Positions 43,618 to 52,994 of a stretch of DNA of 64,000 nucleotides are shown piece by piece; positions within the stretch are counted from its first letter, which is position 1; each line of letters starts with the position of its first letter. Made by a program: the position numbers and the translations under genes. The notes under the pieces are model-generated. The model was not told the origin of the DNA and searched no databases. It saw only the letters and a list, made by a program, of their open reading frames with translations. The stretch covers positions 124,001-188,000 of the forward strand of contig JALHPZ010000009.1 in assembly GCA_022842245.1 (NCBI GenBank), given 5' to 3'. The stretch is from Gemmataceae bacterium (GTDB lineage: Bacteria; Planctomycetota; Planctomycetia; Gemmatales; Gemmataceae).

Positions 43618-45723
43618 ATGCGCGCATCCGTCGTTTGGGTTTTGGTCGCTTCGTATCCGTTAGCCGCAGCCGAACCGGTGCCCGATCTGACTCGCGGTCA
43701 GGAAATGATCGCGACGTATTTTCGTACGCAGGCGCGCATCATTGCGGAGGGTTGCCTTGCCGATCTTTCAAGCAAAGCAAACTGGGAATCCCGTCGGGCT
43801 AGATACCGTGAGCAGTTTCTCGAGATGATGGGGCTTTGGCCGCTGCCGCCTCGGACGGATCTCAAGCCGGTCGTGGCGGGCCGCGTTGATGGGGATGGAT
43901 TTCGCGTCGAGAAACTGCACTTCCAGTCGTTGCCGGGTTTATATGTCACGGCGAATCTGTATCTGCCAAAGGGCGAAGTCAAGAACGCGCCCACCGTTCT
44001 CTACGTTTGCGGTCACGCCAATCATGTCGAGAAGGGTGTCTCGTTCGGGAGCAAGGTGCCCTATCAGTATCATCCGGCTTGGTTCGCGAAGCACGGCTAT
44101 GTCTGCCTCATCCTCGACACGTTACAGCTTCACGAGATTCCCGGCTTGCACCACGGCACCTATCGCGAGGGGATGTGGTGGTGGCAGGCTCGTGGCTATT
44201 CGCCCGCAGGCATCGAACTGTGGAATGCCATGCGGGCGCTTGATTATCTGGAAACCCGGCCGGAGGTCGATCGCAAGCGGATCGGTCTGACTGGACGATC
44301 CGGCGGCGGGGCGACGAGTTGGTGGACGGCGGCGGCGGACGAGCGGATCCAGGCCGTCGTGCCCGTCGCTGGCATCGCCGACCTGACGGCGCAGATCGCC
44401 GACGGAAACCAGACCGGCACGCCGGACCGACTCAAAAACGGCGTCATCGCCGGCCACTGCGATTGCATGTTTCCCGTAAACACGTACCGCTGGGACTTCG
44501 CGCAGTTCGCGGCGTTGATTGCGCCACGGCCGTTGCTGCTCGGCAATTCGGACGCGGATAGCATTTTCCCCGTCGGCGGTTACCGCCGCCTCGCGGACAA
44601 GGTCCGAAAGGTTTACGCCCTGTACGGAGTCGAAGACAAATTCCAACTTTTGGAAACCCAGGGGCCTCACAAGGATTCTCCCGAACTCCGCATCGGGATC
44701 AATCGCTGGATGAACCGCTGGTTGAAGAACGATACGACGACCAAAGTGGACGATGATCTTCCGGCGAAACTGGCGCCGATTCAATTGAAGGTCTTCGAGA
44801 CGATTCCGAAAGATTCAGTCAACGCCTCCATTCAGGAATCGTTCGTGAAGGCGGCACGGTTCGAAACGCCACACGCTCCGACGGTGACGAAGGATTGGTG
44901 GGAGGGTCGCAAGGCGGAACTCTTGCAAGGACTGCGCGAGAAAGTCTTCGCGGGCTGGCCGAAGACCGCGCCGGCAAGAACCCCCAAATTTGTCGGGGAG
45001 GTCGTTCACGATGGAGTGAAGCTAAAGGCTTACGATTTCCTGTCGGAGGATGCCATCGAACTCCGACTCTTTGTGATGTCCGCGACCGAAGGCCCCGCGC
45101 CCGAAAGGGTCGTGCTGTCGGTTCTGGACGAAACGGCTTGGAAGGAATGGTGTGCGGGGTTGGGCGAGCCGTTCGCGAAGTTGTTGCCGATCGGAGGAAA
45201 GCTGCCTTTTGATGGGGCGAGGTTCACGCAAAACCGTGTCGCGATGGCCAAGGAAAAATTCGTGTGGGCTGCGGTCGCGTCGCGTGGCATCGGGCCGACA
45301 CGATGGGCAGTCGAGGGCAGTTTCGAGGATATCCAGATTCGACGTCGGTTTCCGCTCATCGGGCAAACGCTCGACGGGCAGCGAGTCTGGGATGCCCGGC
45401 GGGCGGTGCAGATCATTTCTTCGATCGTACCCAAGGTGCCGATTCGCTTACATGGCGAACGCCACGCGGCCGGCATCGCCTATTACGCGGGACTATTTGA
45501 ACCGGGCGTTGCCGAGTTTGATCTCTGGCAGCCGCCGGCCAGCCATCGCGAGGGGCCAATCCTCTTGAACGTTCTCAAGGTTCTCGATTTTCCGCAAGCT
45601 CTGGCGCTGACTGACAAGCCGCTGGTCCTGAACGTGAAGCGAGCCGAGCGCGAGAAATGGTACTGGCCCTTGCAACTGACGAACGCGACCGGCGAAGGAA
45701 AACTGAAGATCAACTTCCGCTAG
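43618..45723 (+). CDS. Secreted alpha/beta hydrolase, acetyl-xylan-esterase-like
   Basis: A 701-residue exported protein with signal peptide MRASVVWVLVASYPLAAAEP. Residues about 75-370 form an alpha/beta hydrolase with nucleophile Ser228 in LTGRSGGGATSWW, oxyanion-region VLYVCGHANHVEKG and late His in LLETQGPHKDSPE. The layout resembles planctomycete acetyl xylan esterase/dienelactone hydrolase proteins. Residues about 400-701 are a second domain of unclear nature that also recalls a damaged hydrolase (VHDGVKLKAYDFLSEDAIEL). GGGAGG six bases before ATG supports the start. It may act on plant or algal polysaccharides together with the sulfatases nearby. Confidence 0.8.
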   Translation: MRASVVWVLVASYPLAAAEPVPDLTRGQEMIATYFRTQARIIAEGCLADLSSKANWESRRARYREQFLEMMGLWPLPPRTDLKPVVAGRVDGDGFRVEKLHFQSLPGLYVTANLYLPKGEVKNAPTVLYVCGHANHVEKGVSFGSKVPYQYHPAWFAKHGYVCLILDTLQLHEIPGLHHGTYREGMWWWQARGYSPAGIELWNAMRALDYLETRPEVDRKRIGLTGRSGGGATSWWTAAADERIQAVVPVAGIADLTAQIADGNQTGTPDRLKNGVIAGHCDCMFPVNTYRWDFAQFAALIAPRPLLLGNSDADSIFPVGGYRRLADKVRKVYALYGVEDKFQLLETQGPHKDSPELRIGINRWMNRWLKNDTTTKVDDDLPAKLAPIQLKVFETIPKDSVNASIQESFVKAARFETPHAPTVTKDWWEGRKAELLQGLREKVFAGWPKTAPARTPKFVGEVVHDGVKLKAYDFLSEDAIELRLFVMSATEGPAPERVVLSVLDETAWKEWCAGLGEPFAKLLPIGGKLPFDGARFTQNRVAMAKEKFVWAAVASRGIGPTRWAVEGSFEDIQIRRRFPLIGQTLDGQRVWDARRAVQIISSIVPKVPIRLHGERHAAGIAYYAGLFEPGVAEFDLWQPPASHREGPILLNVLKVLDFPQALALTDKPLVLNVKRAEREKWYWPLQLTNATGEGKLKINFR

Positions 45724-45737
45724 GATTCACGGGATTC

Positions 45738-46880
45738 ATGTCCGATCCGGCCCGACCGATTCTCGGCGTCGTCTTTGGCACACGGCCGGAGGCGATCAAG
45801 CTCGCTCCCGTCATCGCGGCGGCGCGGGGTGATTCCCGTTTTCGAGTCGACGTCTGTGTCACGGGCCAGCACCGGCAGATGCTGGATCAGGTACTGACCG
45901 CGTTTCACATCGAACCCGACACCGATCTCAATCTGATGCAACCGGGCCAGACACTCGCGGATCTGACGGCACGCACGCTCGTCGCCGTCGACGGTTGGCT
46001 CGCGCGATCGAAGCCTGACCTCATACTGGTGCAGGGTGACACGACGACCGTACTCGCGACGGTGCTTGCGGCTTTTTATCGTCATGTGCCCGTCGGTCAC
46101 GTCGAGGCCGGGCTACGCACCGGCAATCTTCGCTCGCCTTTCCCGGAGGAGGCAAACCGCGTGCTCGCGACCAGGCTCGCGGCACTGCACTTCGCGCCGA
46201 CGAACGCAACGGCCGCGAACTTGCGAAAGGAAGGCGTGTCTACCGAACGCGTGTTCGTCACGGGCAACACCGTTATCGACGCGTTGCTTTACGTCGTTCG
46301 CGAACTCGAGACGAATGCGCCGGAAATCCCAGGCGTTCCATCCGAGGCCTTGCCGGCGGATCGGCGGTTCGTGCTCATCACCGGCCATCGGCGCGAGAAC
46401 TTCGGCGACGGGTTCGAACAGATTTGTAGGGCTATTGCCGCGCTCGCGGAACGGTTTCCGGAAGTCGCGTTCGTTTATCCGGTCCATTTGAATCCAAACG
46501 TGCGCGAACCGGTAGAGCGGATTCTTCGCGGCTGGTCGAACGTGATCCTCACCGAGCCGCAAGGGTATCGGGAATTCATTGAGCTGTTTCGTCGCTGTAC
46601 CTTCGTGATCACGGATAGCGGCGGTATCCAGGAGGAGGCACCGACGCTCGGCAAACCGGTGCTGGTCATGCGCGATACGACCGAACGCCCGGAGGGCGTG
46701 GCGGTGGGTGCCGTGAAATTGGTGGGAGCGGAATTCGACGGGATCGTCAACGTGGCGACGCAACTGCTGACCAATCCAGCGGCGCTCGCTGCGATGACGG
46801 GTAAGCCGAACCCCTACGGCGACGGGAACGCCTCCCGGCGAATCCTGGACGAATGCGCTCGATTCCTGACACTCAGTTGA
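45738..46880 (+). CDS. wecB: UDP-N-acetylglucosamine 2-epimerase (non-hydrolysing)
   Basis: A 380-residue GT-B-fold enzyme that interconverts UDP-GlcNAc and UDP-ManNAc, a precursor for surface glycans. Family motifs: LGVVFGTRPEAIKLAPVIAA, CVTGQHRQMLDQVL, LILVQGDTTTVLATVLAAFY, VGHVEAGLRTGNLRSPFPEE, NRVLATRLAALHFAPT, HRRENFGDG, YPVHLNPNVREPV and TDSGGIQEEAPTLGKPVLVM, RDTTERPEG. The ATG at 45738 lies 14 bases after the esterase stop. No other polysaccharide gene adjoins it; the exosortase cluster is about 20 kb away. The 3' end overlaps the convergent gene by eight bases. Confidence 0.94.
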   Translation: MSDPARPILGVVFGTRPEAIKLAPVIAAARGDSRFRVDVCVTGQHRQMLDQVLTAFHIEPDTDLNLMQPGQTLADLTARTLVAVDGWLARSKPDLILVQGDTTTVLATVLAAFYRHVPVGHVEAGLRTGNLRSPFPEEANRVLATRLAALHFAPTNATAANLRKEGVSTERVFVTGNTVIDALLYVVRELETNAPEIPGVPSEALPADRRFVLITGHRRENFGDGFEQICRAIAALAERFPEVAFVYPVHLNPNVREPVERILRGWSNVILTEPQGYREFIELFRRCTFVITDSGGIQEEAPTLGKPVLVMRDTTERPEGVAVGAVKLVGAEFDGIVNVATQLLTNPAALAAMTGKPNPYGDGNASRRILDECARFLTLS

Positions 46881-47307
46881 TCCCGCCGCGATTCGTCAGT
46901 CGGCGGAGCCAATCCGGTTGCCACCACGGCCGTGCCCGGCGATAGCCGGCGTCGTCCATGGTGCTTTCCACCAGTTGCATCACGTCGCGGGGCGAGCGCG
47001 TCGTGAGCGCCAGCCGACCGCTCGCTTCGCGAATGACCGCTTCGTATGCGGCGCGGTCCAGGCTGCCGTCCGCTTTCGCCTTCGACTTGAGTTGTTCGCG
47101 GATGAACTGGACCAGCGAGGCTTCGATGACGTAGCCCTTTTCGCGGCAGACATCGACGACGACAGCGCGGGCGCGTTCCGGCGGAAAGCCGTGCTGGATC
47201 GCGATCTGCATGAGTTCGCGCTCCTCGACGCCGTCGATGTACTTGTCGTCGAGGCCGCGCTTGTCGATCTCGGCAACGTAGCGATCGTGCAGTTCGTCAG
47301 CGGTCAT
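46873..47307 (-). CDS. Hypothetical cytosolic protein
   Basis: A 144-residue protein without signal peptide or membrane segment. It is predicted largely helical and charged (DELHDRYVAEIDKRGLDDKY, GVEERELMQIAIQHGFPPER), with a Trp/Arg-rich end (RARPWWQPDWLRRLTNRGGI). I do not recognise a family. It is the last gene of the leftward group beginning with the sulfatases, six bases after the sulfatase stop... in reading order its own start at 47307 precedes nothing but intergenic sequence, with the sulfatase stop at 47314 just upstream, so cotranscription with the sulfatases is likely. Confidence 0.65.
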   Translation of the reverse strand: MTADELHDRYVAEIDKRGLDDKYIDGVEERELMQIAIQHGFPPERARAVVVDVCREKGYVIEASLVQFIREQLKSKAKADGSLDRAAYEAVIREASGRLALTTRSPRDVMQLVESTMDDAGYRRARPWWQPDWLRRLTNRGGIN

Positions 47308-47313
47308 GGGGCC

Positions 47314-48672
47314 TCACTTGAGCGAATCGTTCCAGCGAGTCCGTTCTTCGGAAAGCTGACGTTTCATTTCGGCCAGCTTGTTGGCGTGATCCGGCTTCGC
47401 AGCGAGATTGTCAATCTCGTCGATGTCCATCGCAAGGTCGAACAACTGGTAATGGTTGATCTTTGGATAGTGGATCAACTTCCAGCGATCGTTCCGGACC
47501 ATCCGCTGGCAATCTTTGTACGCGGCGAAGAGCCGATCCCGCACGAACTTCTTCTCGCCCTTCATCACCGGCGCGAGGCTCGCCCCCTCGCATGCCGTCG
47601 GCATCGGCACGCCGGTCAGGTCGCACGCCGTCGGGAACAGGTCGAAGAGATACACAAGCGCATCGCTCTTGCCCTTCGGTACGCCCGGCCCGGCGATCAC
47701 TAACGGCGACTTGAAGTGCTCGTACAGGTTCTGCTTGCCCATGAGGCCGTGTCGTCCGCCGACCGCGAGGCCCTGATCGCTCGTGAAGATCACGACGGTA
47801 TTCTCCAGCGTCCCGTTCGCTTTCAAAGTCTCCAGGATGCGGCCCAGATGATGGTCGAGCGAGGTGATGCACGCGTAGTACTCGGCCAGGTGCCTCCTCA
47901 TTTCCGCTTCAGTCCGGGGCGTCGGCGCGAGCTTCTCGTCCCGTACCTCCAGCTCGCCGTTATCGAACGGGTGCTTTGGGAGGAAATTCTTGCTGAGCGT
48001 CACCTTCGCGGGGTCGTACTTGGCGTGGAACTCCTTCTCGGCCGTGCGGGGGTCGTGAGGCATGCTCGGCGCGAAGTAGAGGAAGAACGGCTTCCCGCCC
48101 GGCTTGCGGTCCTTGAGGTATTCGATGGCGGCGTCGGCGCATTTCGCATTCGTCTGAGCGCCGACGTGCGGAATGTGCACGACCTTCTCGAAGGCTTCGT
48201 GCCCGACGCGGAACGAGTTCCCCGGCTTGCTGACGCAGAGCGTGTCGTACCCGGCCTTGCGAAACACGCCGCCAAGCGTCGGGCCGGAGTACGTCTTCGC
48301 GTTCGGCTGCGGGATGCGGAATAGCGATTTCCCCGTCAGGATCATCGTCCGGCTCGGGGCGCAGACCGCTCCAACCATGCTGCCCTGGCAATAGACGTTC
48401 GTGAAGTGGAAACCTCGTTCGACGAGCTTGTCGAGATTGGGCGTCTCGATCTCCTTGTTTCCGAGTGATCGGATCGTGTCGAACCGCTGGTCGTCGGTGA
48501 ACACGAATAGCACATTTGGCGGTGCAGCACGAGCCGACGACAAAGCAAGGACGACCAAGACGGCCGAGAGTGCCAAGCGAGTGATCCGGAGATCACGAAT
48601 GCCCGAAACGACGATGACCCGAAGATAATCCCGAGTTCGGGATTTCGTCTTTTCGGTTATTTGTGAACTCAT
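47314..48672 (-). CDS. Sulfatase (choline-sulfatase/iduronate-sulfatase-like)
   Basis: A 452-residue type I sulfatase. The formylglycine site is Cys104 in AVCAPSRTMILTGKSLF (C-x-P-S-R), followed at the expected spacing by the LTGK element. Metal ligands are seen in VLFVFTDDQRFDTIRSLGNK (Asp-Asp) and VVIFTSDQGLAVGGRHGLMG (Asp). The signal peptide begins after ~28 extra residues (LALSAVLVVLALSSARAAPP), so the true start may be an internal GTG/TTG; ATG 48672 was kept because it sits five bases after the upstream sulfatase stop. It removes sulfate esters from glycans in the periplasm after activation by a formylglycine-generating enzyme not in this window. Confidence 0.88.
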   Translation of the reverse strand: MSSQITEKTKSRTRDYLRVIVVSGIRDLRITRLALSAVLVVLALSSARAAPPNVLFVFTDDQRFDTIRSLGNKEIETPNLDKLVERGFHFTNVYCQGSMVGAVCAPSRTMILTGKSLFRIPQPNAKTYSGPTLGGVFRKAGYDTLCVSKPGNSFRVGHEAFEKVVHIPHVGAQTNAKCADAAIEYLKDRKPGGKPFFLYFAPSMPHDPRTAEKEFHAKYDPAKVTLSKNFLPKHPFDNGELEVRDEKLAPTPRTEAEMRRHLAEYYACITSLDHHLGRILETLKANGTLENTVVIFTSDQGLAVGGRHGLMGKQNLYEHFKSPLVIAGPGVPKGKSDALVYLFDLFPTACDLTGVPMPTACEGASLAPVMKGEKKFVRDRLFAAYKDCQRMVRNDRWKLIHYPKINHYQLFDLAMDIDEIDNLAAKPDHANKLAEMKRQLSEERTRWNDSLK

Positions 48673-48677
48673 GGTTT

Positions 48678-51215
48678 TCAACTTCGATCTCCCGTTTGGA
48701 CCCATTCTTCGTTGAACGTTGCGTATTTCATGCTCTTGCCGTCCTTCATGAAGTAGCTGTAGACCGCGTGCAGCATCCCGTCGCGGCTCTGGATTATCGC
48801 AGGATAGTGGTACGAGCCGGCGTCCTGTTTCTCGAGGTGGCGCGTCCATTTCCAGGTCTTCCCTTCGTCGTCGGAGATCGAGACGGCCAGCGAGTGGCGG
48901 CCCCTAACCGTGTCGTTGTAGATCAGCGCGAAATGGCCGTTCGTAAGGCGTAGGGCGTCGAGACCGCTGCCGGGGTTTGGGAGTTCGTGCGAATAGACCG
49001 TGCCCCACGTCATGCCGGCGTCCTTCGATTCGCTGACGCGGATCTTCTTGAAGGCGCCGTTCTCCCGCATGTAGGCGACGAGCGTGCCGTCGGTCTTCTC
49101 GACGACGGCCGGTTGGATGGAACCGAAGCCAGCGAGCGGCTTGGACGCCGTCCAAGTCGCTCCGCCGTCGTCGCTGATCGCCATGAGGCCGGCCGAGTAG
49201 GTATCCGAATAGAGCGGCAGCAGGATGCGGCCCGTCTTCAGCACCGTCGGCTTGCAGCGCGGCTGCCAGCCGAGCCGCGAGAGCAGCTTGTCGCCAACCT
49301 TCTTCTTCACATACTCGTCGCCGAGTTTCTCCGGCAGCGGCTGACCGAGCGACTTCTTCCAGACTTCGAATTCACGAAGCATCACCGTTTCAAAATCGAC
49401 CGGCTTGAGGAGGATGTTCGCCTGCCAGTCCCATTTCGGAGCGCCGGGGCCGTCGAACTTCGAGGCGACGCGGTACTGCGTGATGCACGACTCCCAAGAG
49501 TTCGCGAGGATGACCGGCCAGAAGAGCCAGAGGCGATCCTTCGCGTCGATGAAAAGCGTCGTGTTGCAGTCGGGGAAGCCGGGATTGTCCGCGAGGACGA
49601 ACGGCTCGCTCCAATTCGCTACACCTTTCTTCCGCCGTGCGCCGAGCACGGCTACGTCGTCGGCGCTGCGCTCTCCGCTGCCGCGATACCACGACACGAG
49701 AAGGTCGCCATTCGGGCACTCGACGATGCCGGGGGCGTGGTTGTGCTTGGCATCGAGCGGGAATACCAACTCGGCCGAGTATTGCGGTTTCGCTTTCGGT
49801 TCGGGGAGTCGACCCGGCTCGCGGACGTTCGTGCCGACGCGTTTCGTCAGCGCGTCGCCCATGTCGGCGCGGGCCTTCTCGGCCAACGCTTGCAATCGCT
49901 TCATGATCTCCGGGTACCGGTCGGCGACGTTCGTCAGCTCGCCCACATCGGTTTCCAGATCGAAGAGCATCGTGTCGAGTTTCACCTGTCGGTAGCCGGC
50001 CGGCTTGCCGTCCTTCCCGGGAACACGGTCCTCGATCATCCGGCAGTTGTGCGGAAGAATCAGCTTCCACTTCCCGCTCCGCACCGCCTGGAGTTCGTTC
50101 TGACCGTAGTAGAAGTAGTAGGCTTCGTGCGGGCATTGGGCTCCCAGCTTCGCCGACAACAGGTCGCCGATGTCCTTCCCGTCGATCGGCCGCTTCGGCA
50201 ACTCGGCCCCGACGATCTTCGCGATCGTCGGCAGCAGGTCGATCGTCATCGCCGGCTCGGCCTGTACGCTGCCCGCCGGGATCTTCCCCGGCCACTTCGC
50301 CACGAACGGCACGCGCGTGCCGCCCTCCCAGACGCTGCCCTTGCCTTCGCGGAGCGGGCCCTTCGTGCCACCGTGGTTGCCGTAGCTCAGCCACGGCCCG
50401 TTGTCGCTGGTGAAGATCACCAGCGTGTTCTCCTCGACGCCGGCGTCCTTCAGCGCCTTCAGTATGTCGCCGACGGCGGAATCGAATTCCTGGATTACGT
50501 CCCCATAGGCGCCGCCGTCGCCGGAGGAGCCGCGGAACTTTTCGCCGACAAACAGTGGCACATGCGGGAATGTATGGGCGAAGTAGAGGAAGAACGGCTT
50601 CGCCTTGTTCTCGCCGATGAACTGCACCGCCCGGTCGCGGTACTTCTCCGTTAGCTTGGCTTGGTCCTCGGCAGTCACATCGGCGTCGACGATCGTGTCA
50701 CCGTCGATGAGCGGCAGGTTCGGGTAGCTCCCCTTCTTCGCCTCCGGATGGTGCGGCCACATGTCGTTCGAGTACGGCAGGCCGAGATACGAATCGAAGC
50801 CGTGGTGGATCGGAAGGAATTGCTTGTGGTGGCCGAGGTGCCACTTGCCGACCATGCCGGTGGCGTAGCCCTTGATCTTTAGCATCTCGGCGATCGTGGT
50901 TTCGTCGGCGTGGATGCCGTGGCGCGCCTGCGGCCCGAGGGCACCGTGGATGCCGAGGCGGTTCGCGTAGCAGCCGGTGAGGAGGCTGCAGCGCGACGCC
51001 GAGCAGACCGGCTGCGAACTGTGGAAGTCGGTGAAGCGGACGCCGTCCTTCGCGATGCGGTCAAGGTTCGGCGTCTTCCACTTGATGGCGCCGAAACAAC
51101 CGAGATCGGCGTAGCCGAGATCGTCGGCGAAGATGAGCACGACGTTAGGCGGTGCAGCGGAGACCGGTGAGGCAACGAGGAGAAACGCGAGGAGGGCGAG
51201 GATGCGAAGAACCAT
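48678..51215 (-). CDS. Sulfatase-sialidase-like fusion protein
   Basis: An 845-residue exported protein. After signal peptide MVLRILALLAFLLVASPVSA, residues about 22-470 form an arylsulfatase A-like domain with formylglycine Cys71 in PVCSASRCSLLTG (C-x-A-S-R) and metal-binding NVVLIFADDLGYADLGCFG and VIFTSDNGPWLSYGNHGGTK. Residues about 490-845 are a BNR/exo-alpha-sialidase-type propeller (LVSWYRGSGERS, ISDDGGATWTASKP, SESKDAGMTWGTV, ISDDEGKTWKWTRH). A single polypeptide thus combines desulfation with a sugar-binding or hydrolysing propeller. It heads a two- or three-gene operon with the second sulfatase five bases downstream. Confidence 0.9.
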   Translation of the reverse strand: MVLRILALLAFLLVASPVSAAPPNVVLIFADDLGYADLGCFGAIKWKTPNLDRIAKDGVRFTDFHSSQPVCSASRCSLLTGCYANRLGIHGALGPQARHGIHADETTIAEMLKIKGYATGMVGKWHLGHHKQFLPIHHGFDSYLGLPYSNDMWPHHPEAKKGSYPNLPLIDGDTIVDADVTAEDQAKLTEKYRDRAVQFIGENKAKPFFLYFAHTFPHVPLFVGEKFRGSSGDGGAYGDVIQEFDSAVGDILKALKDAGVEENTLVIFTSDNGPWLSYGNHGGTKGPLREGKGSVWEGGTRVPFVAKWPGKIPAGSVQAEPAMTIDLLPTIAKIVGAELPKRPIDGKDIGDLLSAKLGAQCPHEAYYFYYGQNELQAVRSGKWKLILPHNCRMIEDRVPGKDGKPAGYRQVKLDTMLFDLETDVGELTNVADRYPEIMKRLQALAEKARADMGDALTKRVGTNVREPGRLPEPKAKPQYSAELVFPLDAKHNHAPGIVECPNGDLLVSWYRGSGERSADDVAVLGARRKKGVANWSEPFVLADNPGFPDCNTTLFIDAKDRLWLFWPVILANSWESCITQYRVASKFDGPGAPKWDWQANILLKPVDFETVMLREFEVWKKSLGQPLPEKLGDEYVKKKVGDKLLSRLGWQPRCKPTVLKTGRILLPLYSDTYSAGLMAISDDGGATWTASKPLAGFGSIQPAVVEKTDGTLVAYMRENGAFKKIRVSESKDAGMTWGTVYSHELPNPGSGLDALRLTNGHFALIYNDTVRGRHSLAVSISDDEGKTWKWTRHLEKQDAGSYHYPAIIQSRDGMLHAVYSYFMKDGKSMKYATFNEEWVQTGDRS

Positions 51216-51295
51216 GGGAGGTCACCGGAGTAGGTGGTTCTTCGTCTCCTTTTATCCCGGACTTCGCTCTCGTCCAAGATGCGCGCCGGGATTCG

Positions 51296-52807
51296 CTAAC
51301 GGAGTCCGGCCGCCTGGCGTCGCTCGGTCTTCAAAGTCTCTTTGGGCCGTTTGGCATCTTCGGCACGCCAGGCGGCGTCGGCGCTTTGCAGAGATTCGAT
51401 CGCATCGGCCCGACCCTCAATGGCCGGAGAAAGATGCTTCGCCAGCATATCAAGCAGGGACTGACGGTCCGGGCCACGAAGGCCGACAGCGGGAAACGCG
51501 AGACCGTTACTAATCTGCCGCCGCACGGCGAGCGCCAACTTGCGGCTTCGTTCGGCATCGAAGCCGTAACGCTGCCAGATGACATCGCGGGACGGATCGA
51601 GGTGCTCGGTGCGGAACGGACCGAAACCCAACGTGGGATCGCTGAGCAGTTCAGTGCTGCGCTCGAGGCCGGAGAGTTCCGCGATCAACTCGAAGCAGGT
51701 CTCGGGATTTGCGGCGGTGGGGCGAACGATCGCGAGCCAACCAGCAGTTCCGAAATAGGGTACGTAATTGATGCCAGCAACCTTGTCGGCCGGCGGATAC
51801 GACTTGCCGGCAGCGTCGAACCAGACTTTCGTGCCGGGAAGGGGGGCGATGTCCAGCTCGCGGGGCAGGGCACCCTCGGTTTTGGGCAGGCGGCCGAGTT
51901 CAGCGAGGGACAGGATCGCCATGGCGGATCGGCCGTCGGCGAGGGCGGCCACGGCGTCCGTGGCGTTTGGCGTCGACGGCTGAGGACGGGCGGATGCTGT
52001 CTGGCGCAGCCACTTAGCGGCGGCCCGAAAGCCTGGGGTCGTCAATCGCGATTCGCCCGTGGACGCGTCGTGGTGGAACCCCATCAGCGAGACCGTCAGG
52101 TCCGATCCTGTGCCGGCCTGTTTGCTAATGGCGAAATCGGTCGCCGACATCGCGAGGCGATCGTAACACGCCGCGATCAAATGGAACTCCCGCAAGGTGC
52201 GATCGGCATCCTTCGAGGCGGCGGGCAGACTTGGTACGCCATCGGAGGCGAAACGGACGGCGAGATCCGCATAGTCTTCCCAACAGGTCGGTGGAGCAAC
52301 GAGCCGGTTCCATCGCTTCGCGGCCTCGGCGAAACGATCGGTTCGATAGACCAGAACGTATGATTCGCCGGCGAGGGGAATCGCGTGAATCGTGCCTCCC
52401 CATCCCGCGAGTCGTTCGGACCAGACAGAAAGACAGCGCGACCATTGCAGGGAATGGGCGGAATTCCGAAGATCATCTGGCACCGGAACCGTTCCACGGG
52501 CGACCCACCGGCCCAGATCACCGGGACGGAGGATGACGATGTCGGCGGCATCTCCCGGTTTGCGTTCCACCACGGCCCCTGTGCGAGCCGCCCATGCGGC
52601 CGAACGACGCCGGAAGACTTCGGCGATCGTGGCATCCTCGCAGTCCAGCGAAATCGTCTGACCCGAATAGGGCAACCGACTGCTCACTGGAACCCCGGGT
52701 TGTTCCGATCCGCCGCATCCAAGACAAAATCCTAAAGCGAGCATTAGCCAGAGCGTACAGGTTCTCCAACTGGAAAGTTTACCCGGATTGGCAGAATTCG
52801 GTTGCAT
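51296..52807 (-). CDS. Solute-binding lipoprotein (extracellular type 1-like)
   Basis: A 503-residue lipoprotein resembling periplasmic sugar-binding proteins of ABC importers. The signal segment CTLWLMLALGFCLGCGGSEQ contains a lipobox ending LGC. The mature protein begins with a strand and hinge typical of the fold, then GDAADIVILRPGDLGRWVAR, TIHAIPLAGESYVLVYRTDR and CWEDYADLAVRFASDGVPSL, which match substrate-binding proteins. No permease or ATPase is adjacent, which is unusual and suggests a sensor or an orphan component. I chose ATG 52807 (MQPNSANPGK), with AGG upstream; the frame extends to 52843. Confidence 0.75.
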   Translation of the reverse strand: MQPNSANPGKLSSWRTCTLWLMLALGFCLGCGGSEQPGVPVSSRLPYSGQTISLDCEDATIAEVFRRRSAAWAARTGAVVERKPGDAADIVILRPGDLGRWVARGTVPVPDDLRNSAHSLQWSRCLSVWSERLAGWGGTIHAIPLAGESYVLVYRTDRFAEAAKRWNRLVAPPTCWEDYADLAVRFASDGVPSLPAASKDADRTLREFHLIAACYDRLAMSATDFAISKQAGTGSDLTVSLMGFHHDASTGESRLTTPGFRAAAKWLRQTASARPQPSTPNATDAVAALADGRSAMAILSLAELGRLPKTEGALPRELDIAPLPGTKVWFDAAGKSYPPADKVAGINYVPYFGTAGWLAIVRPTAANPETCFELIAELSGLERSTELLSDPTLGFGPFRTEHLDPSRDVIWQRYGFDAERSRKLALAVRRQISNGLAFPAVGLRGPDRQSLLDMLAKHLSPAIEGRADAIESLQSADAAWRAEDAKRPKETLKTERRQAAGLR

Positions 52808-52994
52808 TGTGCAGCCTGCGTGAAATAAGATGCTGATAAGCACCTGAAGTACCCGATTCGAATACGGTTACTTTACGCTCCGCGAATCACGTTGTTCATC
52901 GGTTCCTTCGAATCGGAAGACTCGCCCCGATTCCTGCGAACCATGAACGGTTCACCCCGTCGGTCGGCTTCTCGTTTGCTCGGAAGGATTTGAC

